64,000 nucleotides of DNA from Marasmius tenuissimus (Eukaryota > Basidiomycota > Agaricomycetes > Agaricales > Marasmiaceae), in assembly GCA_029532415.1 (NCBI GenBank), contig JAQOTA010000042.1, positions 744,001 through 808,000 on the forward strand. The letters are read 5' to 3'. Position numbers and translations under genes: made by a program. The notes beneath the pieces are model-generated. The model was not told the DNA's origin and did no database searches. It was given only the letters and a program-made list of their open reading frames with translations. This document shows positions 1 to 11,274 of this stretch, piece by piece. Numbering within the stretch: position 1 is the first letter of the stretch; the number at the start of each line of letters is the position of its first letter.

Positions 1-175
1 CGCCATGATGGGCTGCTCGTCTCTCTCACATACCAGCCTCTGAGTGGTCATAGTGATAAATTTTATTGCTACGACTCGGAGCTGCTGCGCACGCACTGTC
101 AAAAAAGCAGCCACTGACGTTCAGTTTAAGCCGAATTGTTCACTGGAGAATAAATTAACGGTCTTTAAAATAATA
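1..175 (+). pseudogene. 3' end of an F3-family locus
   Basis: This matches the 3' ends of F3 loci at 15600-15765, 45820-45980 and 55740-55900, including the GT-rich splice-like stretch after a conserved 'gcctctgaatggccat' type sequence. Only the end lies in the window, so coding state cannot be judged. It is convergent with F1-A, whose stop codon lies about 50 bp further right. Confidence 0.4.
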
Positions 176-221
176 CAAAGAGTGGTTTGTAAGGAAACGA
201 GAGCAAGTACACGTTTGTATT

Positions 222-2575
222 CTACAAATCCTGAGTGTCAACTAGATCCCATTCATCCGGAACATCAGTGGGGCCTCTCGAGTTTACAATCTCGGAATTC
301 CTCTTCTGCTTAGGCTTAGGAGAAGCGGCTAACAACAGCTTTTCAGAACCGGTACATATAGATAATCGTGAAATATTCGTACTGTTCTTCCTCGTCCAAA
401 GCCCGAAGCCTTTGACCAGGATCGCAGGGATTAAACATTTCTCCTTATGCATGACTTCGGATTGTGTAGGTGTATTGATGAGTGAGAACGTTGATGGGGA
501 AGCGAGTTGAGAACTCGAGGGGGACGGCTCTTCATCACCCGAGTCTTCATCATCCGAGTCTTCAAGCTCAGTAATCCTTCTATCATGAGGATCACCTGGG
601 GCAAGCATCAGGTTGTATTGGAGATAGAATAAAAGCAACACACACCTCGTATCAATGCGGGATAGCCGTGATTGCGAGCATATTGCTTACCATTGGACTC
701 GTAGCCTTTCTTGTGCAGATATGTTTTAGCAAGTTCGTACTCGTCCTCACTCCACCATGATCCGATCCACTTGCTAACTTTTAGCTTAGGTATCCCATAT
801 TTCTCCCAATCCTTCTTTGGAATGGTGACCTTCCCTTCCAGGTCCGATGTCCAGTAGAACAGAGGATCGGGCAAGGGAGCTTGTACACAGTACATTCCAT
901 TGATGTGCTCGACACAGAGAGGTAGAACAAAGAGGTAGGCACGGGGAGATAATGTGTGGTTATAGGGAAATTTGCCGGTGAGGGTGAATCCCACTTCATC
1001 AATGAGGTCTGGATATGGATATCAGATTGAGGTGAACATTTAAAAATAAATAAACAAAAACTCACAGACGTTGCAATCAGCCATTGAGGAATCATGCTGA
1101 CTGAGATAGGCCCCCCGGAGTCGATCTTGGTCCTTCAACGGAAGGCGCAATGAGAAGCGTAGATTGATTCGAGCCTCGTGGATGTTGGACGATTGAAAGT
1201 CCACCCGTGAATAGACTGCATTGCTCAGTAGAATATTGGATGAGGAGATGGATGTGGGCACACCTTTTCCAGAGTAACTTGCCTTGATGTTGTGGCTGCG
1301 AGACTCAAAGTGCCATTCGGGAGGCGAAGTGGAAGGGAAGTGAGCAAGAACCTCACCGTACCTCCCGACAACCGCACCAAAGGTCAGGAGGCCGTGTGGT
1401 GCATACTTTGACGGGTCAAGTCTCCACGTATTCCCCAAAGATGCAACCCAGTTCAACAGGCTACCGAAAGTGCGGTCGAGATAGGCGGTGATGTCATCAA
1501 CATCGAGTTGGGGACGAGTTCCTTGGGGAAGCGGGGTGAATGGGGAGTCGGAATTGTCACCCTCCCATTGTTCGATGGAGGTGGAAGCCGGGTCATAGAG
1601 CCAAGATCCGGCATTGAAATCGAATGTCCAGTCGGACTCGTCGTCTGAAACCTGGTGTGCTATATTTAGCCAGGCACCACTAAACACAGCCAACTCACCG
1701 GAACTGCCAGAGACTCATCGGCACGGAGGGCTCGGATTGCGAGGTTCTGAAGACACTGTCAGTAGGGGATAGATAGAAGAGTGATAGCGGTACGTGTGTA
1801 TATTCAAGGTAGATATAAACCAATCCATCTTCGGGATATCGCCCAAAAAGCTCTGATGCATTGGCCAGCTCTGCAACCCAGCCCAGTCAACCAACTTCGA
1901 TAATTGGTCTAGCGGAAACCATCGTACCTGCGTGCATAATAAAAGTTGGCATCTCTGACAACACCAGTCCCAACATCTGAGTCAAATGCCGTGGTCTAGA
2001 CGTGATTGTCGAGATGAGGGCCAAATAATCGTGCCAAATTGAGTACTACCTGTTAGTCGTGTATGTCTCATAGAGCTTTTTCCACAACTGTATCACATTG
2101 TCACTCCGTATAGTTATTGCAGAGCTCAACGTGTACTCACCTTGCACAAAGTGGCCTTGTCTTTCTTCCCCACTGGCTCAAACTTGACAACGGTGACCAT
2201 GCAATTGTAATTTGGGTAGATAGCGGCGGTATGGAAACTTTGTACAACCTGGACACGTGTTTGTTCAGGGCTTCGAAAAGGATTTGTGGGCCTCAAAATG
2301 CAAATATTCATCCGTCTCGACCACACGGGCCCCTTCGATAACAGATCGCCCTCGTAGATTTCGCGGTATCGAGTCTGCCTCGGCTGAAGTAGACATGGAT
2401 TCAGCAACATATTCAGCAACAACCTATATCGTGGACGTACCATGAGCCTGTTTTCATCTTCCTCGCATCTGCCAGTACAACATCGGTTTATTATTGTGAC
2501 GTTCCCACCGATATGTTGAAACTGTGGGTTTCCATTGAATACAAGGCCTCGGGCGTTGGGGAAGATATTCGACAT
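222..2575 (-). CDS. F1-A: multi-exon lineage-specific protein, unknown function
   Basis: The gene reads through 11 exons joined by 47-58 bp GT-AG introns: 2575-2441, 2383-2141, 2087-2050, 1995-1928, 1870-1794, 1746-1699, 1651-1264, 1215-1066, 1008-646, 595-383 and 328-222, giving about 609 aa with no stop. The start Met is shared by copies B-E. The N-terminus has the motif QFQHIGGNVTIIN followed by a Cys-rich CCTGRC. The middle has YREIYEGDLL and TVVKFEP. Exon 7 (129 codons) carries SDWTF and PPEWHFE. Exon 9 carries LFYWTSD and WIGSWW, and the tail is acidic and Ser-rich before EWDLVDT. No catalytic motif, signal peptide or membrane helix is seen. From memory, similar unnamed proteins occur in other Agaricomycetes; this is not verified. 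The gene looks intact. Confidence 0.78.
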
Positions 2576-3100
2576 GGTGGTCAAGTCAAAGGGGACCGGG
2601 AGCGGAATTGAGACATCATCTGTATATGTAAGGCCTCCAGCTGACGTTACTCCAGCCTCGTGGTATACACGATCTAGTGTTGCACATACAACCCACCAGT
2701 GGGCAGCCTCCCGCAACACTTTCAATCTGATCCCCTCTACCTCCATTAAAGACGTAGCGCGCTCATTAGAAGGCTGCGGCACTCCGGGTACGATCGTTCA
2801 AGATTGGGGCCTCACCGCACGCAGTGTCCCAACATATCGAGCTACTATAGACGAGATCTAAGAATGAATGTCAAGTGTGCTTTGGCTCACCCAAACCACA
2901 CAAAGACAGAGGTACACCGTAGACTACGACGCGCAGATTCATGCTTGAGCTTTGGCAGATGACAGAGATACCAGGTTATAAACCCTCTATCCTTTCGACG
3001 GAAGTAAACACGTTTCAATCAATCGATATATCAATTCATCATCTGAACTGCCTCGGGCAACAGCTGTGGAAGAGGCGCTGAGACGTTCATATCCGGTGCA
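2576..3100. other. F1-A upstream region
   Basis: This is the likely F1-A promoter and 5' leader. The F1-A frame stays open for 69 codons upstream of the chosen Met, to an ATG at 2782. That extension is kept in copy D, but not in a shared form in B and C, so I treat it as untranslated. No clear TATA box was identified. Downstream sequence is repeated at 47.2-47.5 kb and 58.5-58.9 kb. Confidence 0.35.
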
Positions 3101-3109
3101 CCGATCCAC

Positions 3110-3765
3110 CGGTCCTTCATCAGATTACTGTGGGTCCTAAAAGCAGCGAAGAGGACCCAAATTTGAGCAGGTCAAATGATCACTCGACCTCCGCCCATAC
3201 ATCGCGGAGTGTACCCATTGCCCTGAGCACAAGTTGAAAGTCCAACTTGGGTCCAAGTTCACCGGAAGTTTCAGGCCCGGACTTCTCAGAAAGCACGTGG
3301 ATAGAAAGTTCAAGGAGCGGATGGGATAAAGTCAAACGCAAGTTGCTCTCCGACCACTACGACGACGATGGGTTTCATGAATCGTATTCACCGCTCTGGT
3401 TCTCATACCATACTTTTCACTCTTGACAAACATCCCGGTGCTTCTCTGAGATACTTACGGCCCTCCGGATCGTTATGTGAATCACAATCCAACTTGGTCT
3501 AGACGGAGGCAGATCACGACGATTCAGCGGAAGGATAGCCCGATTGAACGTGGTGTATTTCTGTGTGGTATGTGATCTATTCACTTTTTATCTCGCTTAC
3601 CTTCGAGTCGTCTCGGTCGATATCCTCCTTTCAGCTGGTGTTAGTTGTTTATTGGATATCGGATATCTCAGAACGTCTGCAAAGATCTACCGCCGCCGTG
3701 TCTGGGTGTTCTTCTCTACGCTACGAGATAATGGTGTCGTTGTCGGTGGTTGTGGTCGTAGATAA
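3110..3765 (+). other. F4-A: plus-strand ORF set conserved between modules
   Basis: Plus-strand reading frames here are repeated with amino-acid level similarity in modules F (47.4-47.8 kb) and D (58.85-59.5 kb). They include VGPKSSEE, HTSRSVPIALSTS, SPEVSGPDFSESTW and a tail with RRRVWVFF and DNGVVVGGCGRR. Stops between the pieces would require short introns. The evidence is conservation of hydrophilic, Ser-rich readings in the same frame. A non-coding repeat spacer is a real alternative, and no function is recognised. Confidence 0.25.
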
Positions 3766-3848
3766 TCGAAAGATCTTGCGATACCAAAGGCTCGGTTTCA
3801 TCAGGTGAATCGACAGCGGCGGGGCTCATATTCTCCAATACTTAGATC

Positions 3849-5880
3849 TCAGATGGCCACTTTCATGATTTTCAGCGTCGTGGATTGTGACCGGTTGATA
3901 TAGAGCGTGGCTGGGTTGAAGAGCTCGACCTGCAGGCATTGATTGGTGGATACGGTAGGTGATTTGGACGCCTCTGAATTAGGTTTTGCAAGGGACAGCG
4001 CAGTTTGTTTCGTTCTGACTTGTGACAATTTGTTCCATCGAGCTGAGAAATGCACGAAGTAAAGTACCATCTATTCAGGGTACATAACTGAGCTATCAGA
4101 AACGCAGACCGTATGATATAATGATCATATCTGAGAACACGACACTGATAGTAGTCGTAGGTACAAACGGTACGGTCTCTGATTCCCGGCAACAACAAAT
4201 CCAGCAGACGAGGTTGAGCTTGTCCACCACGAGGAGGGAATGGCAGTCTCCAAGCAAGGTTTTCTCATCCACGACGACTCGCCACTCTCAGTCCGATACG
4301 GCAACGATCTCCCTCCAACCTCTCGCTCGAGGTACAGCGGATAAAACCTGGATAGGTGTACGTCGGCGTAATTCAACGGTTTGGGTGGCTGAGCTAGGCG
4401 TGTATCCTTGGAAAGGTTCCGAAAGATGGCTTCCGCCCGAATGTCGTTCATGTCACAGTTCCAACTCTACGAGTGACCTGCACACGTCGCTAGACAGCAA
4501 CTATCAGTTCAATGGGTCATATCGCTGAGACATTATGAATGGAACTTACCCAACGTAATAAAAAATCCTCCCCATGGCGTACCCAAAACATCAAGAGGCC
4601 TAAGAGTAAGAGAGCTGTATGCGTGACTCCTTGAACCCGGGGATAGCGAGCACAGGACAGAGCATGCAGATCCAAAGGGCGGAAAGCCCGCTCGACATGA
4701 CGAGAGGTTCGGCCCCATGAAGTTGTCATCCACAACCCATAAGACGGATTGTAGTGGTGTCGAATTGGGCGGTAGTCATAACGAAAGCCAAGGAGTTTTG
4801 CCAGCCCCTTCGTAAGGCAAGAAGGACAAAATCCAACCATGGACCTCGTTCGCTGATGGCTGGCTCAACAGGAGGTACAAGGGTGCCAGCGAAGGAGCTA
4901 ATCATGTTGCTTCGATGGTGAAAAGCGTCTGGACGGTTGTTCTCGGGGAAAAAATGTGACGAAGTTGCGATAGCGGTGCTATGGTACAGCTCTGATGTAG
5001 AATGTAGCAGCGGAGTGAAAGAGAGGACATGTCGAACGTCGAAAGCCTCTTGAAGGGAATCGGGACCGGGGATAGCCAATCTGCGAACAAGGGCTGGGGT
5101 GGGGTGGATCCCATTTACCGTACTGCAAGGGGAGGTAATGACGACAAAATGACTACGAATGAGGACGAAACCTCGACTCAAGTCGCAGGAAATGGTCCTA
5201 TGTCCGTGAAAGTATCAATGAGCCTGGCGCCGGTATAAATGCAGAGGGAAACGTACCCTCAAAATCATCAGTACTTCCATCGCCACCTAACCTTTCCTCT
5301 CAAGCTGTCGAGGATGTTTCGAGACCCGATGCCCATCTAGGTTCCAACTGAAACTCAGGGAAGAGGACACTAATGATTTGAGCTTTCAACGCATACGGCA
5401 CAGGGGAGGCGGGAGGAACGAGAACGAAGGAAATGATTGGAAGGGGGAGAGAAAGATTGGACCGAAGTGTTACCCACGTCAACATCGATCAATACATAGA
5501 AATCGGCCTCGCATAGGTCTAAACTTCTTGGGAGATGGCGATAGCGATGAAAACGCCGACCACAGATCCCTCCAAATTTGTTCGCTTGATTTGTGTCGTT
5601 TGGAGTATAACGCCAACTGGCAGCCCAATAATCAGAGACGCACATCCAAAGGTTCTCAGGGATTGCTCACCAAGAACTCGTGCCGAGGATAGGGAACGAT
5701 TATAGAGGAAGAGGTTGTGGACGCGAAGAGGGTGGAGCAGAACGAAATTCCAACCCCGACGATTTGCCTGCCGACCGGAGATGCTTTACTAATAGTAAAG
5801 GCTTTAGGGCCGGCTGATTGATAATTTCCACGTATTCTTCCATCTTCACTTCGAACGCTCTCCCTAGCGTTCATCTCAGT
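3849..5880 (-). pseudogene. F2-A: multi-exon hydrophobic-protein locus, decayed
   Basis: Pieces of the F2 family can be read from right to left: an N-terminal piece near 5874 (MNARES, VGRQIVGVG), a stretch at 5485-5300 (NLSLPLP), a segment at 5181-4726 (NNRPDAFHHRSN), a hydrophobic stretch near 4600 (LLLLGLLMFWV) and a last part at 4451-4125. Frames shift between pieces and I could not assemble one open chain. Relative to F2-D about 490 bp are missing near 4150, which removes the C-terminal part. The locus is divergent from the plus-strand F3 remnant to its right. I infer a former multi-pass membrane protein, now probably inactive. Confidence 0.45.
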
Positions 5881-5989
5881 TCAGTACGGCACCTAGTGTC
5901 GATTGGTACAACTCCATGAACGTGTTGGCTGGCTATTTTACCAGGAGTCAGCGTTGAAATTGACAGAACCTCGAACGATCCCCTAGGCT

Positions 5990-8225
5990 CATGGATCCTT
6001 ACCATGATTCGAAATAACTCGGAACTTGACAGATTAAATTTGAGGCCCATCTTAACAATAATGCTGCTCTTGTGGCTTAAGGTACGTTCATGGTTCAATA
6101 TTATGCTCCAGCCGACGATACTGGCGTTCTCGCTACATTATTTTGCTGACTATCATTCATCTACTTGTTGTCTTATGGAACCGCGGGACTGTTACATAGG
6201 ATGCAAGATTTCTCTAGTCTCGGGTTCTTCTCTATTACCCATGGTCTTTGGTGGTGCATCCTACCCATTATGTACAGAGATCCTGCTCTTGAAATGATAG
6301 CGCTTGGCAAAAATTTAGGCCTAAATTTCTATGGTATTTGACGGGGGGAGTATGTGTGTTCGTGAAGCTCCGCCGGACCAGCCCTTCCCGAGCATCCGAC
6401 TATCCTCGATGTCACGGTCAGCAAATATAACTGATGTCTCGACGTGGTGCACTAGATTCTTTTATCCGGCACGATATAGATGCTGGCTATAACTGTGACC
6501 AAACTTTGCCATAGTTCCCAAGAGCCGATGATATTTCCATGACGTCTTGAGGCTCATTATCGTCAACGAGCCTTATTCCGCCTTCCATTGCGCGGTTTTA
6601 CGTTTAATTTTGCTATATCTTTCCTGACATTCGTCTCAGACCGGTACAGCTCCTAGCATCAATTCAATAAGGGGTTGTACTCTGCCCAACCACTCCCCTT
6701 GCATATCGACTAGCGTTGATCACCTTGTGAGTCTTTTCGACTTTAACTTGATCGAAACTCGACTATCTTAATACTAGGTCCTTGACTCCCTACTGAATAG
6801 CAATTCGAAGGATTATTGATTAGGGTCGAGTTTCGGGCTTGTACGTCCCCTCACCCAGAAATGATACCACTTCTGCAGATTATTTCGGCTTCTTCGGCTT
6901 CGGGTATGTTTTGTGATCCAATATTCTCACAGGTTGACGGTACAGTACTTTTAACACATAGCGAAGTCCATTGATCGTCTTGTGGACTTTGAGACTGGTC
7001 TATTCAGCAGGTGTGGCTGTTGGTCGAGGTTCACCGTTCGGGTTCCCAGATTTTATTGTCCGTGGTGTCCTTCGCATCATATACACCCTACTTTAGAGAT
7101 TTAGACGTTGCTTGGCAGACATTTAGGCCAAGATTTTATCGCTGTAGTAATTCATGAGAGGATGCGTAATTGTGAAGCTCCCCTGTACAAGTCCTCGCTT
7201 GACACTGATCTCTCTCATCCTCAATGTCCCGATCAGCATTTAAGATCGGTGTGTTGGTACAGTGCACTGGATTCTTTCCCTCAACACAACCGTGGTGGCC
7301 GTTAGACCTAGTCATTCTGAGATTGGGTCCTCATATCTTGAACAAACACCGATCTGTATGTCTCCTCAGATACGCGTCAGTCTATGCAATGTTGACCACT
7401 TGTGTCGTGGATTTTCTCCCCTCAACACGACCGCAGCAGCAATAGGGGCCCCGTCAACTCGCAATATGAACTAGAAACTTTGACTCGTTGTCTCCCTGGG
7501 TCTGATCAACTCGGTTTCAGCCGCCATCATGTTATAGATGTTTTATGGTGCGTGCGTCATCACAATGCTCAGCTAGTGTAAGTTTAGCCTCTGTAGAACA
7601 ACCTACCTCAAGGAAAATAAGGAGAAAGGAGGAGAGGGGGCCATCATCTTCTGGTGCCCCAGCTACACTGCACTATACTTGGTCGCTCATGTTTCTGTGT
7701 TGCGGACCTTGATACATGCTCAGAAGGGCCTGTAAGTCCGTTTTTTCCGTAAGAGGGACCATCATTATTGCCTCTTATGGTGCCATAGAAGGTGCTAAGG
7801 GCCGAGATATTTTGTCCGACATATAGCCGCAGTACAAACGCCTCAAATTCTGCTGCTAATAACTTAAACTTCCCGCTGGAGTAATCTCTGGTCCGAGGTG
7901 AAGCGTTTGACAATCTGGACTATTGCATTGGCTAGAGAATAGGGCTCATACCTCTCATGCCTTCGTGTCATTGAAGTAAACTTGTACAGACTGGAACGCA
8001 ATTGCGGACCATGGACCTGCAAATAGTATCGCCAAATGGCAGAAATTGTTTACTGAGTCTTTTTTTTTCGAACGAGGGAGTCCTCTTTGAGTACGTAGAA
8101 TGCAAAGGTAATATCGTGTTAGGTGTACAAAAATCAAAACATGCGACAAACTGTGGAGTACACTGGTGATAACAACATAGAACCTTAACTAGAGGGGGCA
8201 GGAGCAAGGCGGTAGCTGCATAAAT
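5990..8225 (+). pseudogene. F3-A: degraded plus-strand locus
   Basis: The stretch aligns in pieces with F3-B (13.2-15.8 kb) and F3-C (53.3-55.9 kb). Shared parts include a short intron-like segment ending in TTCTGCAG or TTTGCAG before 'attatttcggcttc', and the later HILNKHRSVCLLRY reading at 7224-7445. Many in-frame stops occur and the 3' part of the F3 locus is missing. A separate plus-strand reading at 6004-6297 is repeated at 62200-62493 and is hydrophobic, but its status is unclear. No function is recognised. Confidence 0.35.
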
Positions 8226-8226
8226 C

Positions 8227-10911
8227 TCACGAGTCCTCAAAGTCAACCATATTCCACTCGTATGCGCCTAATTGTACCATTCTATTCATCCAAAGCTTGA
8301 AGCCGTTGGCCAGACGACCGGTAAACGAATCGCCTTTGCTACGATCAACTTCGAAATTGACGGCTGTGTCGACAAGCGAGAACGCTGATGGCGAGGTGAG
8401 ATGAGATTCCGAGCGGGAAGAATCTTCAAGGTCACGCATCCTTCTATCATGAGGATCCCCTGAACCAAGCATCAGGTCATGTCACGACTCAAAACATGAT
8501 CGGTACGCACCTCTCAGTAACTCGGGGTAGCCTTTATCTCGAGCGTATTGCTTCTCGTCCGACCCGTAACCTTTGTTGTGCAGATGATTCTTAACCAACT
8601 CATATTCTTTATCCTGCCACCATGACCCAATCCATGTCTTGATCACCAGCTCAGGTATGCCATATTCCATCCAACTCACTTCCGGGATCACATCTTTTCC
8701 CTCTGGGTCAGACGCCCAGTAGAACAATGATTCGGGAAGCGGATAGCGGACACAGTACATCCCGTTGATATACTCGACTTGGAGAGGCGGAACAAAGAGG
8801 TATGCAGGTCTGGGAGAGGGTGTGTGGGTTTGAAATAGATTCCCAACAAGGGAGAATCCTATCTCGTCAACCAAGCCTGGATGGAGATATCAGATCAAGA
8901 TGAAGATTGGCATGGAATTACTGATTCAGTACTTACGAGTCAGGGTTTGTGCCTTGACGGGATGCTGGCTGAGATAGGCAGCCTGGAGTCTAGTTCGTTC
9001 CTTCAGGGGAAGGCGCAATGAGAAATATAGGTGGAATCGGGGGTTGTGTGTTTTGTGTAGTTCGAAGTCAACACGCGACAGGACTGATCAGGATCAGAAA
9101 TAGATTGGATAGATAGAAATTGAGCACACCTTTTGTGGAGTAGCTGGCTTTGATATTGCGACTCCGATTCTCAAAGTGCCATTCGGGGGATGGAGTGGAA
9201 GGGAAGTGGGCAAGAATCTTGCCTCTCCAATTGATGACAGTCGCAAATGTCAAGAGGCCGTGGGAAGCGTAATCTATTACCTTATCTTCCAACGTGAACC
9301 CCAATGACACGTAGAGGTACAAAACATCGCCGAACGTCTTCTCAAAGTAGGTGGCGATTGTCATGAAGTGCTGAGCGTCTATCGGAGACGGCGGAGGTAG
9401 AGAGTGGTGGTAGCAAGCTAGGAGAGGAGCAGTGGGCTCAACTCAGGCAGAGATAAGGCAGGACTGGTCCCAACGACAAGTTAGATCTATTGTAGAGAAA
9501 GAAAGAAAAGGAAACTGTACTACTCACCTGGTCCCAACGACAAGAGGTCAAGATGAGGGACCAGGTGAAGACTAGCTAGCTTATATACTTATCCTACAGT
9601 CAGAGCTGGAGTCGGAGTGGCTACCTATGAGTCGTATATGAGTAAGTATGAGTCAAGGATGAATAAGGAATGAGTCGATATGAGATAATGGGATGGCTGC
9701 GCAATGTGGGTTAAAGCTGCGCGATGGTGGGTTAAGAAAGGGAATCGTGAGAAATAAGGATGTATAGTAAGTGACCGTGAGAAAAGGACATGTGATAATC
9801 ATGTGAGCAAATGGTGGAGGGAAAAGTGGCATCTTCATGACAGCGATGATCCTCAGGATTGAGTTGGGGTTGTATGCCTGGGAGAAGTGGTAGTGGGGTT
9901 ACAAAAACCCTTTCATCCTCCTGCTCTCCGACGGGAGCGGAAGCGACGTCATAATGCCAAGACTTGGTTTTGGCATTGAACATCCGGTGGCCAAACTCCC
10001 TCGCCACCTGTTGTGCTATCTTTAGCCAGGCCAGCGTTCAGAGTAGTTTACTCACCGGAAATGTCGATGCTTTGTCGGCGCGAAGTGCTTGAACTGCAAC
10101 TTCCTAAAGGCAATTTCAGCAAAGCTTCCCCACTCAGCAACTGTGATGGACGTACACGTGTGTAGAAAAGGTACTGATATACTACTCCATCTTCGGGATA
10201 GCGGTTCACAAACTCCACTGCATTGGCCAGCCCTGGTATTCTCGGGCAGTCAGCCTCGGCAACCCCTACTGATGCCGCACAAAAGCGGGTGTCTCCGACC
10301 TCAGTATTCCCAGCATTTGCGCCAGCCACGGCAATTAAAATTCCCGTTCAGCTCATGAAAACACAGAGATCCTCGCGCCGGAATAAGCCTCACCTGTGAT
10401 TTGAGTATGCATAATAGAATTCATTCCACAGCTGGACTACATCACTATCTCCACGCCCATATTAGCGTAACTCGCACTCACCAGTCGCATATTTGCCATA
10501 TCCTCCTTTGCCTCTGGCTCAATTGTAACAATAGTGACCGCGGATTTATAGTGTGGGTAAATCCTCGCGGGTTGAAACCTTCGTACCACCTTGACCCTTA
10601 CCGGCTGTTTGAATGGATTTGGGGACTTTGGAACATCAATATACATTTTGTCTGACCACGCCGGTCCTGTCAATAGCACATCCCCCTCGTGAAACTCCTG
10701 GAATCGTGTTTGCTTTGGCTAGAGGAGACGCCGTTTTAGTTCCCCAACTTCCGACTGATCGACACCGCCGACATACCAGAATCCCGACTTCTTCCTCTTC
10801 ACACCTGCCGCAACGAGATTGATGTATGTGTGTGACATTTCCAGCAATGTTATGGAATTGCTGATTTCCAACGAAGGTAAGGTCTCCAGAACATTGTACG
10901 AAACTGGACAT
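8227..10911 (-). pseudogene. F1-B: disrupted F1 copy of the second subfamily
   Basis: The layout matches F1-A: exon 1 10911-10777 (motif QFHNIAGNVTHIH, then CGRCEEEE), exon 2 with RFQEFHEGD, exon 3 about 10435-10398, exon 5 with NRYPEDG, exon 9 around 8874-8505 and a short tail ending YEWNMVDFEDS. Three lesions break it. A 484 bp solo LTR sits in exon 7. The exon 7 frame on the two sides of that insertion is out of step by one base. A 16 bp deletion at about 10275, relative to copy E, removes the exon 4 splice donor. Sequence divergence from A, C and D marks it as a distinct subfamily. It was probably functional before these events. Confidence 0.75.
9359..9842. repeat. Solo LTR of the gypsy family, TSD GCGAT
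   Basis: This 484 bp sequence runs TGTCA...TGACA and aligns along its whole length with the LTRs of the gypsy element at 35991-36475 and 42350-42834. It is flanked by the 5 bp target site duplication GCGAT (9354-9358 and 9843-9847). No internal element sequence is left, so it is a solo LTR from LTR-LTR recombination. It differs at clearly more positions than the two LTRs differ from each other, so it is an older insertion. It interrupts exon 7 of F1-B. Confidence 0.93.
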
Positions 10912-11274
10912 AGTGGAAAAGGCAAAGGAAGAACGGGGACAAGTGAAGACACGCTCGTTTAAGTGAGGTCTTCAAACGGACACCCTGTCTACACGTTGCA
11001 CTTAGTGCTCACAAGGCCCGCTGAAGAGCAGCCCCGAGACACACCTTCGATTCGAAATGAATGCTCAGCTCCATAAGCAGCCACAATCACTGCGGGATCG
11101 ATCATTGACGGGTAAATTTTAGAAGAGCGCAGCAAAATCAACAACACCAATCACCTTCGAGTGAGCCTTGGTGTACCCACAAGCCCCGAAAAAAGACGAA
11201 CCCATCTCAGACAAATCCCAAAACGCCCTTGGGAGAGTTTGCCAAGCAGGAAGGCAGACAAGGATACGTACGCT
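10912..11274. other. F1-B upstream region
   Basis: Spacer between F1-B and F2-B. I see no convincing ORF. Its first part is repeated at 63918-64000 upstream of F1-E, so it likely carries the subfamily B promoter. Confidence 0.3.

Larger units (their letters stand above)
1..10990. repeat. Segmental duplication, left copy (modules A and B)
   Basis: This block is repeated in direct orientation at about 55745-64000. The order of parts is the same: 3' end of F3, F1, F4, F2, degraded F3, then the next F1. The F1 5' halves (2126-2782 against 57853-58509) translate almost identically, and the last parts (10400-10990 against 63410-64000) differ at few positions. The block runs off both window edges. 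Indels separate the copies: about 490 bp missing here near 4150, about 245 bp extra here at about 6428-6673, and about 2.8 kb missing from the right copy (equivalent of 7410-10208). Confidence 0.85.

Noticed and set aside
222..2575. Calling F1 an NLR/STAND or kinase gene
   Set aside because: No P-loop, Walker B, kinase or repeat-domain motif is visible in the joined exons.
2535..2861. Plus-strand ORF of 108 codons, repeated at 58262-58534
   Set aside because: Antisense of F1 exon 1 and its upstream region; it is repeated only because the block is duplicated.
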